Positions 41,155-48,791 of a stretch of 64,000 bases of DNA are shown piece after piece. The first letter of the stretch is position 1. Each line of letters opens with the position of its first letter. A program made the translations under genes and the position numbers. Source of the stretch: JAIQFL01 sp035501495 (GTDB lineage: Bacteria > Acidobacteriota > Terriglobia > Bryobacterales > Bryobacteraceae); the NCBI GenBank assembly GCA_035501495.1, contig DATJWB010000117.1:1-64000 (forward strand). Reading direction: 5' to 3'. The notes under the pieces are model-generated. The model had not been told where the DNA came from and did no database searches. It saw only the letters and a program-made list of their open reading frames with translations.

Positions 41155-43080
41155 CTATCCATTCGAGTTTGCCCGGGCCTTCACGAACGAAGACAACGCG
41201 AGTAGCGGGAAATAGTCCTTGTACAGATGGTAGTTGAGATAGAAAACTTTGGGAAATCCGGTGCCGGTGGCCAGCTTTTCGTTCCAGCCGCCATCCGGGC
41301 GCTGAGTTTCCAGCAGATATTCGATGCCGTGCTGCACGCTCAAGCTGTTGGAGTCGCCCCCGGCAATCAGCCCCAGAATCGCCCACGCCGTTTGGGAAGG
41401 CGTGCTCGGACCCGAAACGAATCCGCCGTTGTTGTAGCTGGCGCAACTTTCGCCCCAACCGCCATCGGCATTCTGAATGGATCGCAGCCACTCGCCGGCG
41501 CGCAGAATGTGGGCTTCGCGGTCGCTCTCGCCGGAAGCCGCAAGGCCGCGAAGCGCGAAACACGTGCCGTAGATGTAGGCCACTCCCCAGCGGCCGTACC
41601 AGCTTCCATCCGCCTCCTGGTGCTTCACCAGCCACTCCACGCCGCGCCGCACCGCGCGATGTTCGCTGGGGAGCCCATGCGCCGCTAATGCCTCCAATAC
41701 GCGCCCGGTGATGTCCGGACACGTCGGGTCGAGCATGGCATTGTGGTCGGCGAACGGGACTTTGTTGAGGAATTCCCAGTTGTTGTCGGCATCGAAGGCG
41801 GCCCATCCGCCGTCGCCCGACTGCATCGCCAGAAGCCACTCCAGACCTCGCTTATGACAGGCCTTCTGCGCTGCGGAGTTCGACCCGGATGTCTCGCTCA
41901 GTGCCAGCATCACCATCGCGGTATCGTCGATATCGGGATAATGCTCGTTGTTGTAGAAGAATGCCCAGCCGGAAGGCTCGGTTTGGGGCCGCTTCACCGA
42001 CCAATCGCCCTTTCGCCGAACCTCGCGCGCCAATAGCCAGTCGGCCGCCGGGCGCAGCCTCGAGTGCCTCGCGTCGCTCTGTCCCAGCGCATATGCGCCG
42101 ATAGCCGTATCCCACACCGGCGAGAAGCATGGCTGGAAGAAGAAGCGCTCGCCATCGTCCACCATCAGGTTGTCGAACTCGCGGAGGGCGCGCACGCGCA
42201 GTGGATCGTCGGGCGCCAATCCCAGCGCGTCCAGCGCCATCACCGAGTACATCATGGGAGGATAAATCGCTCCCAGTCCATCGGAGTGATCCATCCGCTC
42301 GATCATCCACTCCCGGGCCTTGGCAATAGCTTTGCGGCGAATAGACCCGATCCCGTGGCGCTCCCACCACTTCAACACCGCATCGCCGGTCAGGAAGATG
42401 TTGTGCCAGGTGAACCACCGGTCGTCCTTCTGAAACGCGGGACTCACTCCCGGCAGCCAAAGCTCGTCCAACGTGAAACCGGCCGGCACCGGACGCCGCG
42501 GGTTGGAAGCATGCACGATGGAAAGCGACACCACGATCGCACGCGTCCACGCCGACATCTGATACAGGAACCGGAACGGCATCAGGATCACTTCCGGCGG
42601 AATACTGGGACAGTATTGCCGCGGGTACATATCGAACAGGCTCAGATTTACCTTGACGTAGCTGTTGGTCGCCTGAATTCCGCCCAAGTCGAGGATGCGC
42701 TCGCGCAGGCGGACCATCCGGGAATCGTCGCCGTCCAATCCCGCCAGTTTCAGGGCGAAATAAGCCTTCACCGAAGCATTGACCTCGGAAGGACCGTCCA
42801 CGTAGATATTAAAACCGCCGTCTGGAAGCTGCCGCGCGAGAATCGAACGCGCCGCCTTGTCGATCAGCGGCTTGCTTTCCGGCGCCCAAACTCCCGCCAC
42901 CGGCGGATGCAGCCACAGTTGAAACAGGATGTAATCGGAATCCAGGGTGGTGTCGGCGGTCAGTTCGGCGCACCAGTGGCCGTCCGGCCGCTGCAGGCTC
43001 ACCAGGTAGGCCGCCGCGCGGCGCTTCGCCTGTTCGGCGGCCAATTCCAGAGTATTGCGAACTTGTAGCGGAGCGCTCAT
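41155..43080 (-). CDS. shc: Squalene-hopene cyclase
   Basis: This membrane-bound monotopic cyclase turns squalene into hopene/hopanol. The 641-residue protein carries the catalytic D-x-D-D motif in YPDIDDTAMVMLAL and many QW repeats, such as ARSILARQLPDGGFNIYVDG, LLAMQSGDGGWAAFDADNNW, VKHQEADGSWYGRWGVAYIY, IQNADGGWGESC and ETQRPDGGWNEK. Its start overlaps the ispH stop by 4 nt and hpnH follows 3 bp after its stop, so isoprenoid supply, cyclisation and adenosylation are translated together. Confidence 0.96.
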   Translation of the reverse strand: MSAPLQVRNTLELAAEQAKRRAAAYLVSLQRPDGHWCAELTADTTLDSDYILFQLWLHPPVAGVWAPESKPLIDKAARSILARQLPDGGFNIYVDGPSEVNASVKAYFALKLAGLDGDDSRMVRLRERILDLGGIQATNSYVKVNLSLFDMYPRQYCPSIPPEVILMPFRFLYQMSAWTRAIVVSLSIVHASNPRRPVPAGFTLDELWLPGVSPAFQKDDRWFTWHNIFLTGDAVLKWWERHGIGSIRRKAIAKAREWMIERMDHSDGLGAIYPPMMYSVMALDALGLAPDDPLRVRALREFDNLMVDDGERFFFQPCFSPVWDTAIGAYALGQSDARHSRLRPAADWLLAREVRRKGDWSVKRPQTEPSGWAFFYNNEHYPDIDDTAMVMLALSETSGSNSAAQKACHKRGLEWLLAMQSGDGGWAAFDADNNWEFLNKVPFADHNAMLDPTCPDITGRVLEALAAHGLPSEHRAVRRGVEWLVKHQEADGSWYGRWGVAYIYGTCFALRGLAASGESDREAHILRAGEWLRSIQNADGGWGESCASYNNGGFVSGPSTPSQTAWAILGLIAGGDSNSLSVQHGIEYLLETQRPDGGWNEKLATGTGFPKVFYLNYHLYKDYFPLLALSSFVKARANSNG

Positions 43081-44048
43081 CGGATCGACACGGTCAGTTC
43101 GGCGGGCAAAGAGAACCGCACGTCTTCATCCACCAGTTCGATCTCCTCCATCTGGTGAAAGCCCAGTTTCCGCAGGAATTCGATCAGTTCCTGCACCAAG
43201 TGTTCCGGCGCGGAGGCGCCGGCCGTCACGCCAACGTTGCGAATGCCGTTGAGCCAACCGCCATCCACATCGCTGCGATCGTTCACCAGGAACGAGCGAA
43301 CTCCGAAATTCTGGCCGACTTCCACCAGGCGCTTGGAGTTCGAACTGTTTTGCGAGCCGACCACCAGCAGTAACTCGACGTGATCGGAAATCGCCTTCAC
43401 CGCCATCTGCCGGTTCTCGGTGGCATAACAGATGTCCTGCGCCGGAGGTCCTTCCACAAACGGAAATCGCTCCTTCAGCCGGTTCACGATGTCGCGCGTC
43501 TCATCCAGGCTCAGAGTGGTCTGTGTCAAATACCGGACACGTGTCGGGTCGGGAAGTTCCAACCGGTCGACATCTTCGACAGTCTCCACCAGGTAGCTCC
43601 GCTCCGGCACTTCCCCAAGCGTACCAATCACTTCATCGTGATCTTTGTGGCCGATGAGCACAATACTGTAGCCGTCCCTGGCAAACCTCACGGCCTCCAG
43701 ATGCACTTTGGTGACCAGCGGGCAGGTGGCATCGATCACATCCAACCGCCGCTCCAGGGCTTGCCTCCGAACCGACGGCGCGACACCGTGGGCGCTGAAG
43801 ATCGCGCGCGCCCCGTTTGGCACCTCGTCCAGTTCCTCCACGAAGATGGCGCCGGCCTCTCGCAATTCGTCCACCACATGCTTGTTGTGCACGATCTCCT
43901 TGCGCACGTACACAGGCGGACCGTACAGGTCAAGAGCGATCTTCACCACATCGATCGCCCGCACTACCCCTGCACAAAAACCGCGCGGCTTAAGCAAAAA
44001 TATCTTTTTGTCCGCGCCGTGATTCGGTGCGAATAGCTTAAGTGGCAT
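43077..44048 (-). CDS. ispH: 4-hydroxy-3-methylbut-2-enyl diphosphate reductase
   Basis: It is the last step of the MEP pathway, giving IPP and DMAPP. The 323-residue Fe-S protein has the three conserved cysteines in KPRGFCAGVVRAID, IDATCPLVTKVH and AQDICYATENRQ, plus VVGSQNSSNSKRLVEV and AGASAPEHLVQ. I choose the ATG at 44048; a longer frame to 44180 lacks similarity. An extended -10 (TGCTATAAT on the minus strand) lies 16 nt upstream, with no ribosome site. It heads the leftward hopanoid operon, so precursor supply is co-regulated with hopene synthesis. Confidence 0.96.
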   Translation of the reverse strand: MPLKLFAPNHGADKKIFLLKPRGFCAGVVRAIDVVKIALDLYGPPVYVRKEIVHNKHVVDELREAGAIFVEELDEVPNGARAIFSAHGVAPSVRRQALERRLDVIDATCPLVTKVHLEAVRFARDGYSIVLIGHKDHDEVIGTLGEVPERSYLVETVEDVDRLELPDPTRVRYLTQTTLSLDETRDIVNRLKERFPFVEGPPAQDICYATENRQMAVKAISDHVELLLVVGSQNSSNSKRLVEVGQNFGVRSFLVNDRSDVDGGWLNGIRNVGVTAGASAPEHLVQELIEFLRKLGFHQMEEIELVDEDVRFSLPAELTVSIR

Positions 44049-44218
44049 AAAGGGAGTATTTCTGATTATAGCAGGCAGTACCACCCCACGCACTGGGAAA
44101 AACCGTGAATCGCAAGCATTTGGAGTCGAGCGCCGGACGATTTCCAACGCCCGAATAGTACTTCCCCAGTCGATTTTCACATAGCTCGTCCGGCGTGATT
44201 ATGTAAAAAGAGACCATC

Positions 44219-45004
44219 ATGAACGCCTACGCCAACCTGAACGGACTGAACCTCTATTATGAAATCCACGGCGAGGGAACGCCGTTAATTCTCTTGCACG
44301 GAGGCTTGGGTTCGACCGAAATGTCGAGCCCTATGACCAAAACCTTATCGCAGGGGCGCCGGGTCATAGCCGTCGATTTGCAGGCTCACGGCCGAACTGC
44401 CGACATCGACCGCCCGATCCGCTACGAAGCCATGGGTGACGATATCGCCGGCTTGATCGCGCACCTGGGTATCGAACAGGCCGACCTGATGGGCTATTCG
44501 CTGGGCGCCGGCGTGGCTCTTCGCACCGCCATCCAACACCCGGCCGTGGTTCGAAAACTGGTGGTGGTTTCAACCACGTTTCGCCGGGATGGCTGGTACC
44601 CCGAGATTATGGCGGCCGTTTCCCGCATGGACGCCGCGTCCGCCGAGTCGATGAAACAGAGCCCCCTCTACAAGGTATACGCGCGGGTGGCGCCACGGCC
44701 CAAAGACTGGCCGGTGCTGCTGTTCAAACTCCGCGATCTGCTGGCGAATGACTACGATTGGTCGAAAGAGGTGGCCGCGATCCAAACCCCCACCTTGCTC
44801 GTCTTTGCCGATGCCGACTCGATTCTGCCGGCGCACATCGTCGAGTTCTACTCCCTGCTCGGTGGCGGCAAGCGCGATGCCGGCTGGGACGGATCCGGCA
44901 TGCCTCAATCCCAACTCGCCATCCTCCCCGGCCTGACGCATTACAACATCCCCTCGTCCCCCTTGCTCCACGCAGCAGCCAGCTCGTTCCTCGATAGGCC
45001 GTAG
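44219..45004 (+). CDS. Alpha/beta hydrolase
   Basis: The 261-residue cytoplasmic hydrolase has an oxyanion motif LILLHGGLGSTE, the nucleophile elbow LMGYSLGAGVALR (Ser), a likely Asp in LLVFADADSILPAH and His in ILPGLTHYNI. It is similar to the 3-oxoadipate enol-lactonase/haloperoxidase-like group, and the substrate is unknown. It is divergent from ispH across 170 bp and convergent with dut. A gradual overlap with an upstream leader is not apparent. Confidence 0.87.
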   Translation: MNAYANLNGLNLYYEIHGEGTPLILLHGGLGSTEMSSPMTKTLSQGRRVIAVDLQAHGRTADIDRPIRYEAMGDDIAGLIAHLGIEQADLMGYSLGAGVALRTAIQHPAVVRKLVVVSTTFRRDGWYPEIMAAVSRMDAASAESMKQSPLYKVYARVAPRPKDWPVLLFKLRDLLANDYDWSKEVAAIQTPTLLVFADADSILPAHIVEFYSLLGGGKRDAGWDGSGMPQSQLAILPGLTHYNIPSSPLLHAAASSFLDRP

Positions 45005-45022
45005 CCCCGCGAGCGCACGAGC

Positions 45023-45454
45023 CTACCGTCCCGAAGATCCAAATCCACCCGCGCCGCGCCTCGAGTCGGCCAACTCCCCTTCCACCCACTCCACCGCCTC
45101 GTACCGCGACACAATCATCTGCGCGATTCGATCGCCCGCATGGATGGTGTACGGCTCTTTTCCCAAATTGAGCAGAATCACGCGAATCTCTCCCCGATAT
45201 CCCGGGTCGATCGTGCCCGGCGTATTGGGGCTTGTGATGGCGTGCCGCAATGCCAGGCCGCTGCGCGGGCGCACCTGCGCCTCATACCCCGACGGCAGTT
45301 CGATCGTCAGCCCCGTCGGCACCAGGCGCGGCACCCCCGGCTCCAGCGTGACCTCCTCCACGGCGCGCAAATCCATCCCCGCGTCTTCTTCCGGCCCATG
45401 TGCGTAACTGGGCAGAAAAGCCTCGGGGTGGATGCGTCGAATTCGGATCCGCAT
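45023..45454 (-). CDS. dut: dUTP diphosphatase
   Basis: It hydrolyses dUTP to dUMP, keeping uracil out of DNA and supplying the substrate of thymidylate synthase. The 143-residue trimeric-type enzyme shows all five motifs: EEDAGMDLRAVEE (1), RPRSGLALRHA (2), NTPGTIDPGYRGEIRVILLN (3), HAGDRIAQMIVSRY (4) and RGAGGFGSSGR (5). The start at 45454 gives the usual MRIRIRRIHPEAFLPSYAH; an ATG at 45466 would add four residues. It lies back to back with thyX across 18 bp, linking dUMP supply to dTMP synthesis. Confidence 0.95.
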   Translation of the reverse strand: MRIRIRRIHPEAFLPSYAHGPEEDAGMDLRAVEEVTLEPGVPRLVPTGLTIELPSGYEAQVRPRSGLALRHAITSPNTPGTIDPGYRGEIRVILLNLGKEPYTIHAGDRIAQMIVSRYEAVEWVEGELADSRRGAGGFGSSGR

Positions 45455-45472
45455 TCCCGCTATCATAGCGTC

Positions 45473-46903
45473 TTGACCCCCACCAAACGCGTCATCACCG
45501 TGGCGCCCATGCCGCCCGAAAAGAGCGCCTATGCCCTGGCCCGCTACAGCCGGTCGCCCGATTCCATCCGCGACTCGATCGCATGGGTTCGCACCCACGA
45601 CTCGCAGAAATTCCTTGAGAGCTTCTATTTCCAATACGGCCACGCCTCCATCGCCGACCTCGGCCACACGGTCCTCTGCTTCGAGGGCATTTCCGAACTG
45701 GCCGCCACCGAAATCGAGGAGGAGAGCCTCTGGGACGGCCAGGCGAAATCGTCGCGCTACCAGGACTTCTCGCGTTCCGGCTTCGTGACCCCGCCCGAAT
45801 TCTCCGCCCCCCAGTCCGAGGCATATCGCGCGGCGGGCGAGCGCCTGCTCCGCGCCTACAGCCTCGTGAACGAACGCGTCTTCGCCTCTCTTTCGGAGCG
45901 CCTGCCCCGCCCTGCGGACATGAAGCCCGAGCCCTACCAGCGGAACCTGGCGGCCCGTGCCTTCGACGTAGCCCGCTACCTGCTCTTCTGGGGAGTGCCC
46001 ACCAACGTGGGCCAGGTCACCAGCATCCGAACCCTCGAAAAGCAGATCCGCCGCCTCAAAGCCTCCCCCTATGCCGAACTGCGCAGCCTCGGAGAGGAGA
46101 TCGCGCAAGCCTGCGCCGCCGAGCCAGACTGCCGCTGGGATCTCCAATCGGCCTCCGAACCCCTGGCCCCGACGCTCGCCCGCCACGCCGACCCGGATCA
46201 GCACGCAGTGACGTCACGCGAAGACCTGAAGCGCTGGGCCGAGCAGAATCTTCCGCCAGCGGCTGGAGCATGCTCCGTGCGCGTGGACCTCGTCCGTCCG
46301 GCGAATGTACCGGCCGATATCGTGGCCACTCTGCTCTACCCTGTGACCGGCCGCCCCTTCCGGGAGTTGTACCAGGTGGCGTGCGACTGGAGCGAGGGCC
46401 GCCGCGCCGAGGTGATCGATGTGGCGCTGGGCTCGCGCACGCGACGCGACGAAATCCTCGCCGGATTCCGCGGCGGGCTCTACGCCTACGATTTCGTCAT
46501 CGATATCGGCGCGTACCGGGATCTTCACCGCCATCGCCGCTGCCAGAAGTTCCGTCAGGACTACTCCGGCGACCTGGGCTATGACACGCCTCAACTGGTG
46601 CTCGATGCGGGAGCTGCCGAACCGTACGGGGCGGCCATGAACGACGCGTTCGAAACCATGCGGACTCTTCCCGCTCCCGGAGCGCACTACCTCCTTCCGT
46701 TTGGCGCGCGCTCGCGATTTCTCTTCAAGATGGATTTCGCCGAGGCCGAATATATCTCCCAACTCCGCAGCGGCGTGAAAGGCCACTTCTCCTACCGCGA
46801 AATCGCCTGGGAGATGAAGTGCAAAATGGAGCAGGTCGAGCCCGAATTGGGCCGGCTCATCCAGGCAACTCCTCCCTGGGTGGAAGATCCGCTGAAGCGA
46901 TGA
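45473..46903 (+). CDS. thyX: FAD-dependent thymidylate synthase with two tandem ThyX domains
   Basis: It methylates dUMP to dTMP. At 476 residues it is about twice a normal ThyX (220-250). The N-half has YGHASIADLGHTVLCFEGIS and SSRYQDF, but in place of the RHR signature reads EEESLWDGQ. The C-half has LHRHRRCQKFRQDYS (RHR kept, the usual following Ser lost), then ARSRFLFKMDFAEAEYI and GHFSYREIAWEM. The two halves therefore appear to share one active site between them, as a fused pseudodimer. The TTG at 45473 keeps the N-terminal strand KRVITVAP; an ATG at 45509 is the alternative. TATCAT ends 6 nt before the TTG. It is divergent from dut. Confidence 0.88.
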   Translation: MTPTKRVITVAPMPPEKSAYALARYSRSPDSIRDSIAWVRTHDSQKFLESFYFQYGHASIADLGHTVLCFEGISELAATEIEEESLWDGQAKSSRYQDFSRSGFVTPPEFSAPQSEAYRAAGERLLRAYSLVNERVFASLSERLPRPADMKPEPYQRNLAARAFDVARYLLFWGVPTNVGQVTSIRTLEKQIRRLKASPYAELRSLGEEIAQACAAEPDCRWDLQSASEPLAPTLARHADPDQHAVTSREDLKRWAEQNLPPAAGACSVRVDLVRPANVPADIVATLLYPVTGRPFRELYQVACDWSEGRRAEVIDVALGSRTRRDEILAGFRGGLYAYDFVIDIGAYRDLHRHRRCQKFRQDYSGDLGYDTPQLVLDAGAAEPYGAAMNDAFETMRTLPAPGAHYLLPFGARSRFLFKMDFAEAEYISQLRSGVKGHFSYREIAWEMKCKMEQVEPELGRLIQATPPWVEDPLKR

Positions 46904-46907
46904 TCCT

Positions 46908-47015
46908 TCAGTTATCCGGCGGCTGCTTGCCGGTGAGGATCAAGTCGGCGAAGACGCGCAGCACCCCGATGTATTCGTCATGAGCCTTGCTCTCGGTCCG
47001 CAATGCTCGTTGCAT
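46908..47015 (-). CDS. Possible 35-residue protein or gene remnant
   Basis: From an ATG at 47015, preceded by GGAG at 6 nt spacing, the frame reads a single amphipathic helix (RTESKAHDEYIGVLRVFADL) ending ILTGKQPPDN. The composition looks coding, and the ending (short charged tail after a Gly-Lys) is reminiscent of small acidobacterial proteins I cannot name. It may be an intact microprotein or the 3' end of a lost gene. It converges on thyX with a 4-bp gap. Confidence 0.4.
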   Translation of the reverse strand: MQRALRTESKAHDEYIGVLRVFADLILTGKQPPDN

Positions 47016-47114
47016 TCTACTCCGCGGTAGCATATGCAGCATTTGGGCCACATGGCTCGACTTCCGCCTGGCGTGTTCCAGTACACTCACGGAGCACCTC
47101 TCTTGCGGGCGATT

Positions 47115-47167
47115 GTGGCGCGGGCACTCGTGCCTGGTGTGTGCCGAGACTCCCTCGGCGCTTGTCG
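47115..47167 (+). repeat. Dispersed double-hairpin repeat, copy G (diverged)
   Basis: Hairpin 1 is GCGGGCA, loop CTCG, TGCCTGG (outer pair lost). Hairpin 2 is GTGCCGAG, loop ACTCC, CTCGGCGC, with one G-U pair and a five-base loop. A second GTGGCGC start appears nearby at about 47190 without a full element. It lies between thyX and the truncated sigma-factor gene. Confidence 0.7.
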
Positions 47168-47243
47168 GTCGCCAGGCGTCTCGCTGGCGCACGTGTGGCG
47201 CGCGCGTCACCCTTTCTCGCCTTCGTGAGAATAAGGAGTGCGT

Positions 47244-47453
47244 ATGACCGAAAGCGATCTCCTCCGGCTATCCGCGGAAGGCGATGAGACCGCTTTCGAA
47301 GTCCTCTGCCACCATCACCGCGATGCAGTCTTTCGCTTCGCCTGGGTGCTCACGAAGTCGCCCGCCGATGCCGAGGAAATTGTCCAGGAATGCTTCCTCA
47401 CATTGAATCGAAAGGCGGCGGAGTTCGATCCCCGGCGCGCCCACCAGGGCTAA
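47244..47453 (+). pseudogene. Truncated ECF sigma-70 factor (region 2 only)
   Basis: After a good AAGGAG site, the 69-codon frame encodes ECF region 2: LRLSAEGDETAFEVLCHHH, then RDAVFRFAWVLTKSPADAEE and IVQECFLTL. It breaks at FDPRRAHQG and stops. Intact factors continue FDP-x-R-A-x-L-R-x-W-L into region 4, which is missing. With no DNA -35 recognition domain it cannot act as a normal sigma factor. It marks the left end of a decayed strip. Confidence 0.75.
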
Positions 47454-47487
47454 ATAGCCCCAATTTCCCTTCCTCGATTATCAAAAT

Positions 47488-47511
47488 GCCTGCAGCAATG
47501 CGGGCTTTTTT
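47488..47511 (+). terminator. Intrinsic terminator
   Basis: The stem GCCTGCA / TGCGGGC (one G-T pair), loop GCAA, is followed directly by six T residues. It lies 34 bp after the truncated sigma-factor frame and is unrelated to the double-hairpin repeats. Confidence 0.75.
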
Positions 47512-47605
47512 CGGTCTGGCCCCTTGCCAAACTACCCGGAGCTTGCGGGGGGGCGAGCTCGTCGCTGATTCCCTCGCTTAAGTTTGGGTGAATGGAATGG
47601 CTGAT

Positions 47606-47634
47606 TTGACACCCACACGAATTGTGTGTAGGCT
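47606..47634 (+). promoter_or_regulatory. Promoter with internal palindrome before the toxin-antitoxin operon
   Basis: TTGACA (47606-47611) and TAGGCT (47629-47634) are 17 bp apart. The spacer contains the inverted repeat CACACGAATTGTGTG (47614-47628), well placed for the ribbon-helix-helix antitoxin to block RNA polymerase, as in other autoregulated toxin-antitoxin operons. Confidence 0.6.
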
Positions 47635-47665
47635 TCAGGTAGAAGATCACGAATGCCCAACTCCT

Positions 47666-47935
47666 ATGAGCAAGAGAATCAACATCATGCTCCCGGAAAA
47701 GACCTTGGCTGTGCTGGACCGGGTGGCCCCTAAGGGGAGCCGCAGCCGCCTGGTCTCCGAAGCCGTGCTTCACTTCGTGGAAGCGCAAGGCAAGAAGAGC
47801 CTGAGGGAACAGCTGAAAGCAGGCGCCCTGGCTAACGCCGATGAGAATCTGAAGATTGCGGCGGCGTGGTTTCCCTTAGAGGAAGAACTATGGCAAAAAC
47901 CACGCGTCGGCCGCCGGGCCAAAAGCAAAAAGTAA
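47666..47935 (+). CDS. Ribbon-helix-helix antitoxin
   Basis: The 89-residue protein begins with a CopG/Arc-like strand and two helices: MSKRINIMLPEKTLAVLDRV, then KGSRSRLVSEAVLHFVEAQG. The DNA-binding strand is KRINIML. The C-terminal part (NLKIAAAWFPLEEELWQ) would bind and neutralise the MazF-like toxin encoded next, whose gene it overlaps by 46 bp. The start at 47666 has no clear ribosome site. The operon promoter carries a palindrome consistent with autorepression. Confidence 0.85.
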   Translation: MSKRINIMLPEKTLAVLDRVAPKGSRSRLVSEAVLHFVEAQGKKSLREQLKAGALANADENLKIAAAWFPLEEELWQKPRVGRRAKSKK

Positions 47936-48288
47936 TTCCACTGCTCCGTGGCGACGTCTACCTCTGCAGCCTTGATCCCACGATTGGCCACGAAATGAAG
48001 AAGACCCGGCCGGCGCTGGTCATTCAGAATGACGTCGGAAACCGCTACAGCTCGGTAACAATCGTGGCGGCGATCACATCCACCCTCTCTCCCGTTCCGT
48101 ATCCAGTGGAAGTTGTGGTTGACGCCTCCACTACCAACGGCCTGGGGGTCCGGTCCTCCATCCGCCTTGACCAGATCCGCAGCGTCGATCGCCAGCGCCT
48201 GATCCGGCGGCTGGGCGTACTTGACTCCACAACAATGGCCAAGGTCGACGAAGCCATCAAGATCAGTTTGGGACTGGTCAGACTATGA
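47890..48288 (+). CDS. mazF: MazF/PemK-family endoribonuclease toxin
   Basis: The 132-residue toxin has the PemK/MazF fold: LLRGDVYLCSLDPTIGHEMK, then KTRPALVIQNDVGNRYSSVT with the catalytic Arg, VAAITSTL with Ser/Thr, and LDQIRSVDRQRLIRRLG near the end. MazF toxins cut mRNA at short sites and slow growth when the antitoxin is lost. The ATG at 47890 follows GAGGAAGA. The basic N-terminal 15 residues (AKTTRRPPGQKQK) are longer than in most homologues. The gene appears intact, amid damaged neighbours. Confidence 0.92.
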   Translation: MAKTTRRPPGQKQKVIPLLRGDVYLCSLDPTIGHEMKKTRPALVIQNDVGNRYSSVTIVAAITSTLSPVPYPVEVVVDASTTNGLGVRSSIRLDQIRSVDRQRLIRRLGVLDSTTMAKVDEAIKISLGLVRL

Positions 48289-48337
48289 AGATAAAGCACG
48301 AGTTGACGTCTGCTGGCTTGGCAAAGCCGCGTCTTTT

Positions 48338-48724
48338 GTGTCGCCGTCGCAACGGGATATCGTGAAACGCCTCACAGGGTACTACCTCGACTCTGGCGAC
48401 TTCAACGGCTATCGAGTTAGGCAACTGGAAGACGATTTTGCGATTCCGTGGGAGCAGGGGCTCGAAATCCTTCAAGGGCTCATCAAACTCGGTCGTGTTT
48501 CGATAGTAACCAGCCACGCCGAGAATCCGTGTATAAAGTGATTTGCGGATCCACCAAAGGAACGACGGCTTGAGTTGCTTAACCCTTCAGATTTGGACCA
48601 TACCTGCATCTATCCGTCGCACGCTGATCTCAGGCGCCTTGTCAATCCAAGGAATTACAAAAGCGGACCATTCACGCTTCGGTTGGCTTTGCGAGAGCCC
48701 CAACTCGAGTACGGCGCAACCTGA
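48338..48724 (+). pseudogene. Gene broken by an in-frame stop and 3' truncation
   Basis: From a GTG at 48338 the frame reads SPSQRDIVKRLTGYYLDSGD, FNGYRVRQLEDDF and ILQGLIKLGRVSIV, up to NPCIK. TGA then interrupts at 48539-48541. Translation without the stop continues in the same frame as FADPPKERRLELLNPSD, LDHTCIYPSHADLRRLVNP and FTLRLALREPQLEYGAT, which is plainly the same protein. An original CGA (Arg) would need one C-to-T change. The piece resembles the N-terminus of a larger conserved protein of unknown function. The rest is missing after 48724. Confidence 0.7.
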
Positions 48725-48791
48725 GCCACGGGCCGGCGTTCGTGCCGGTTCGCCAACCTCGCATCATTGTCATCAGCCAGGGAGTGCACCC

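Noticed and set aside
45140..45472. Upstream extension of the thyX frame
   Set aside because: It runs antisense through dut and has no ThyX-like residues before the TTG at 45473.
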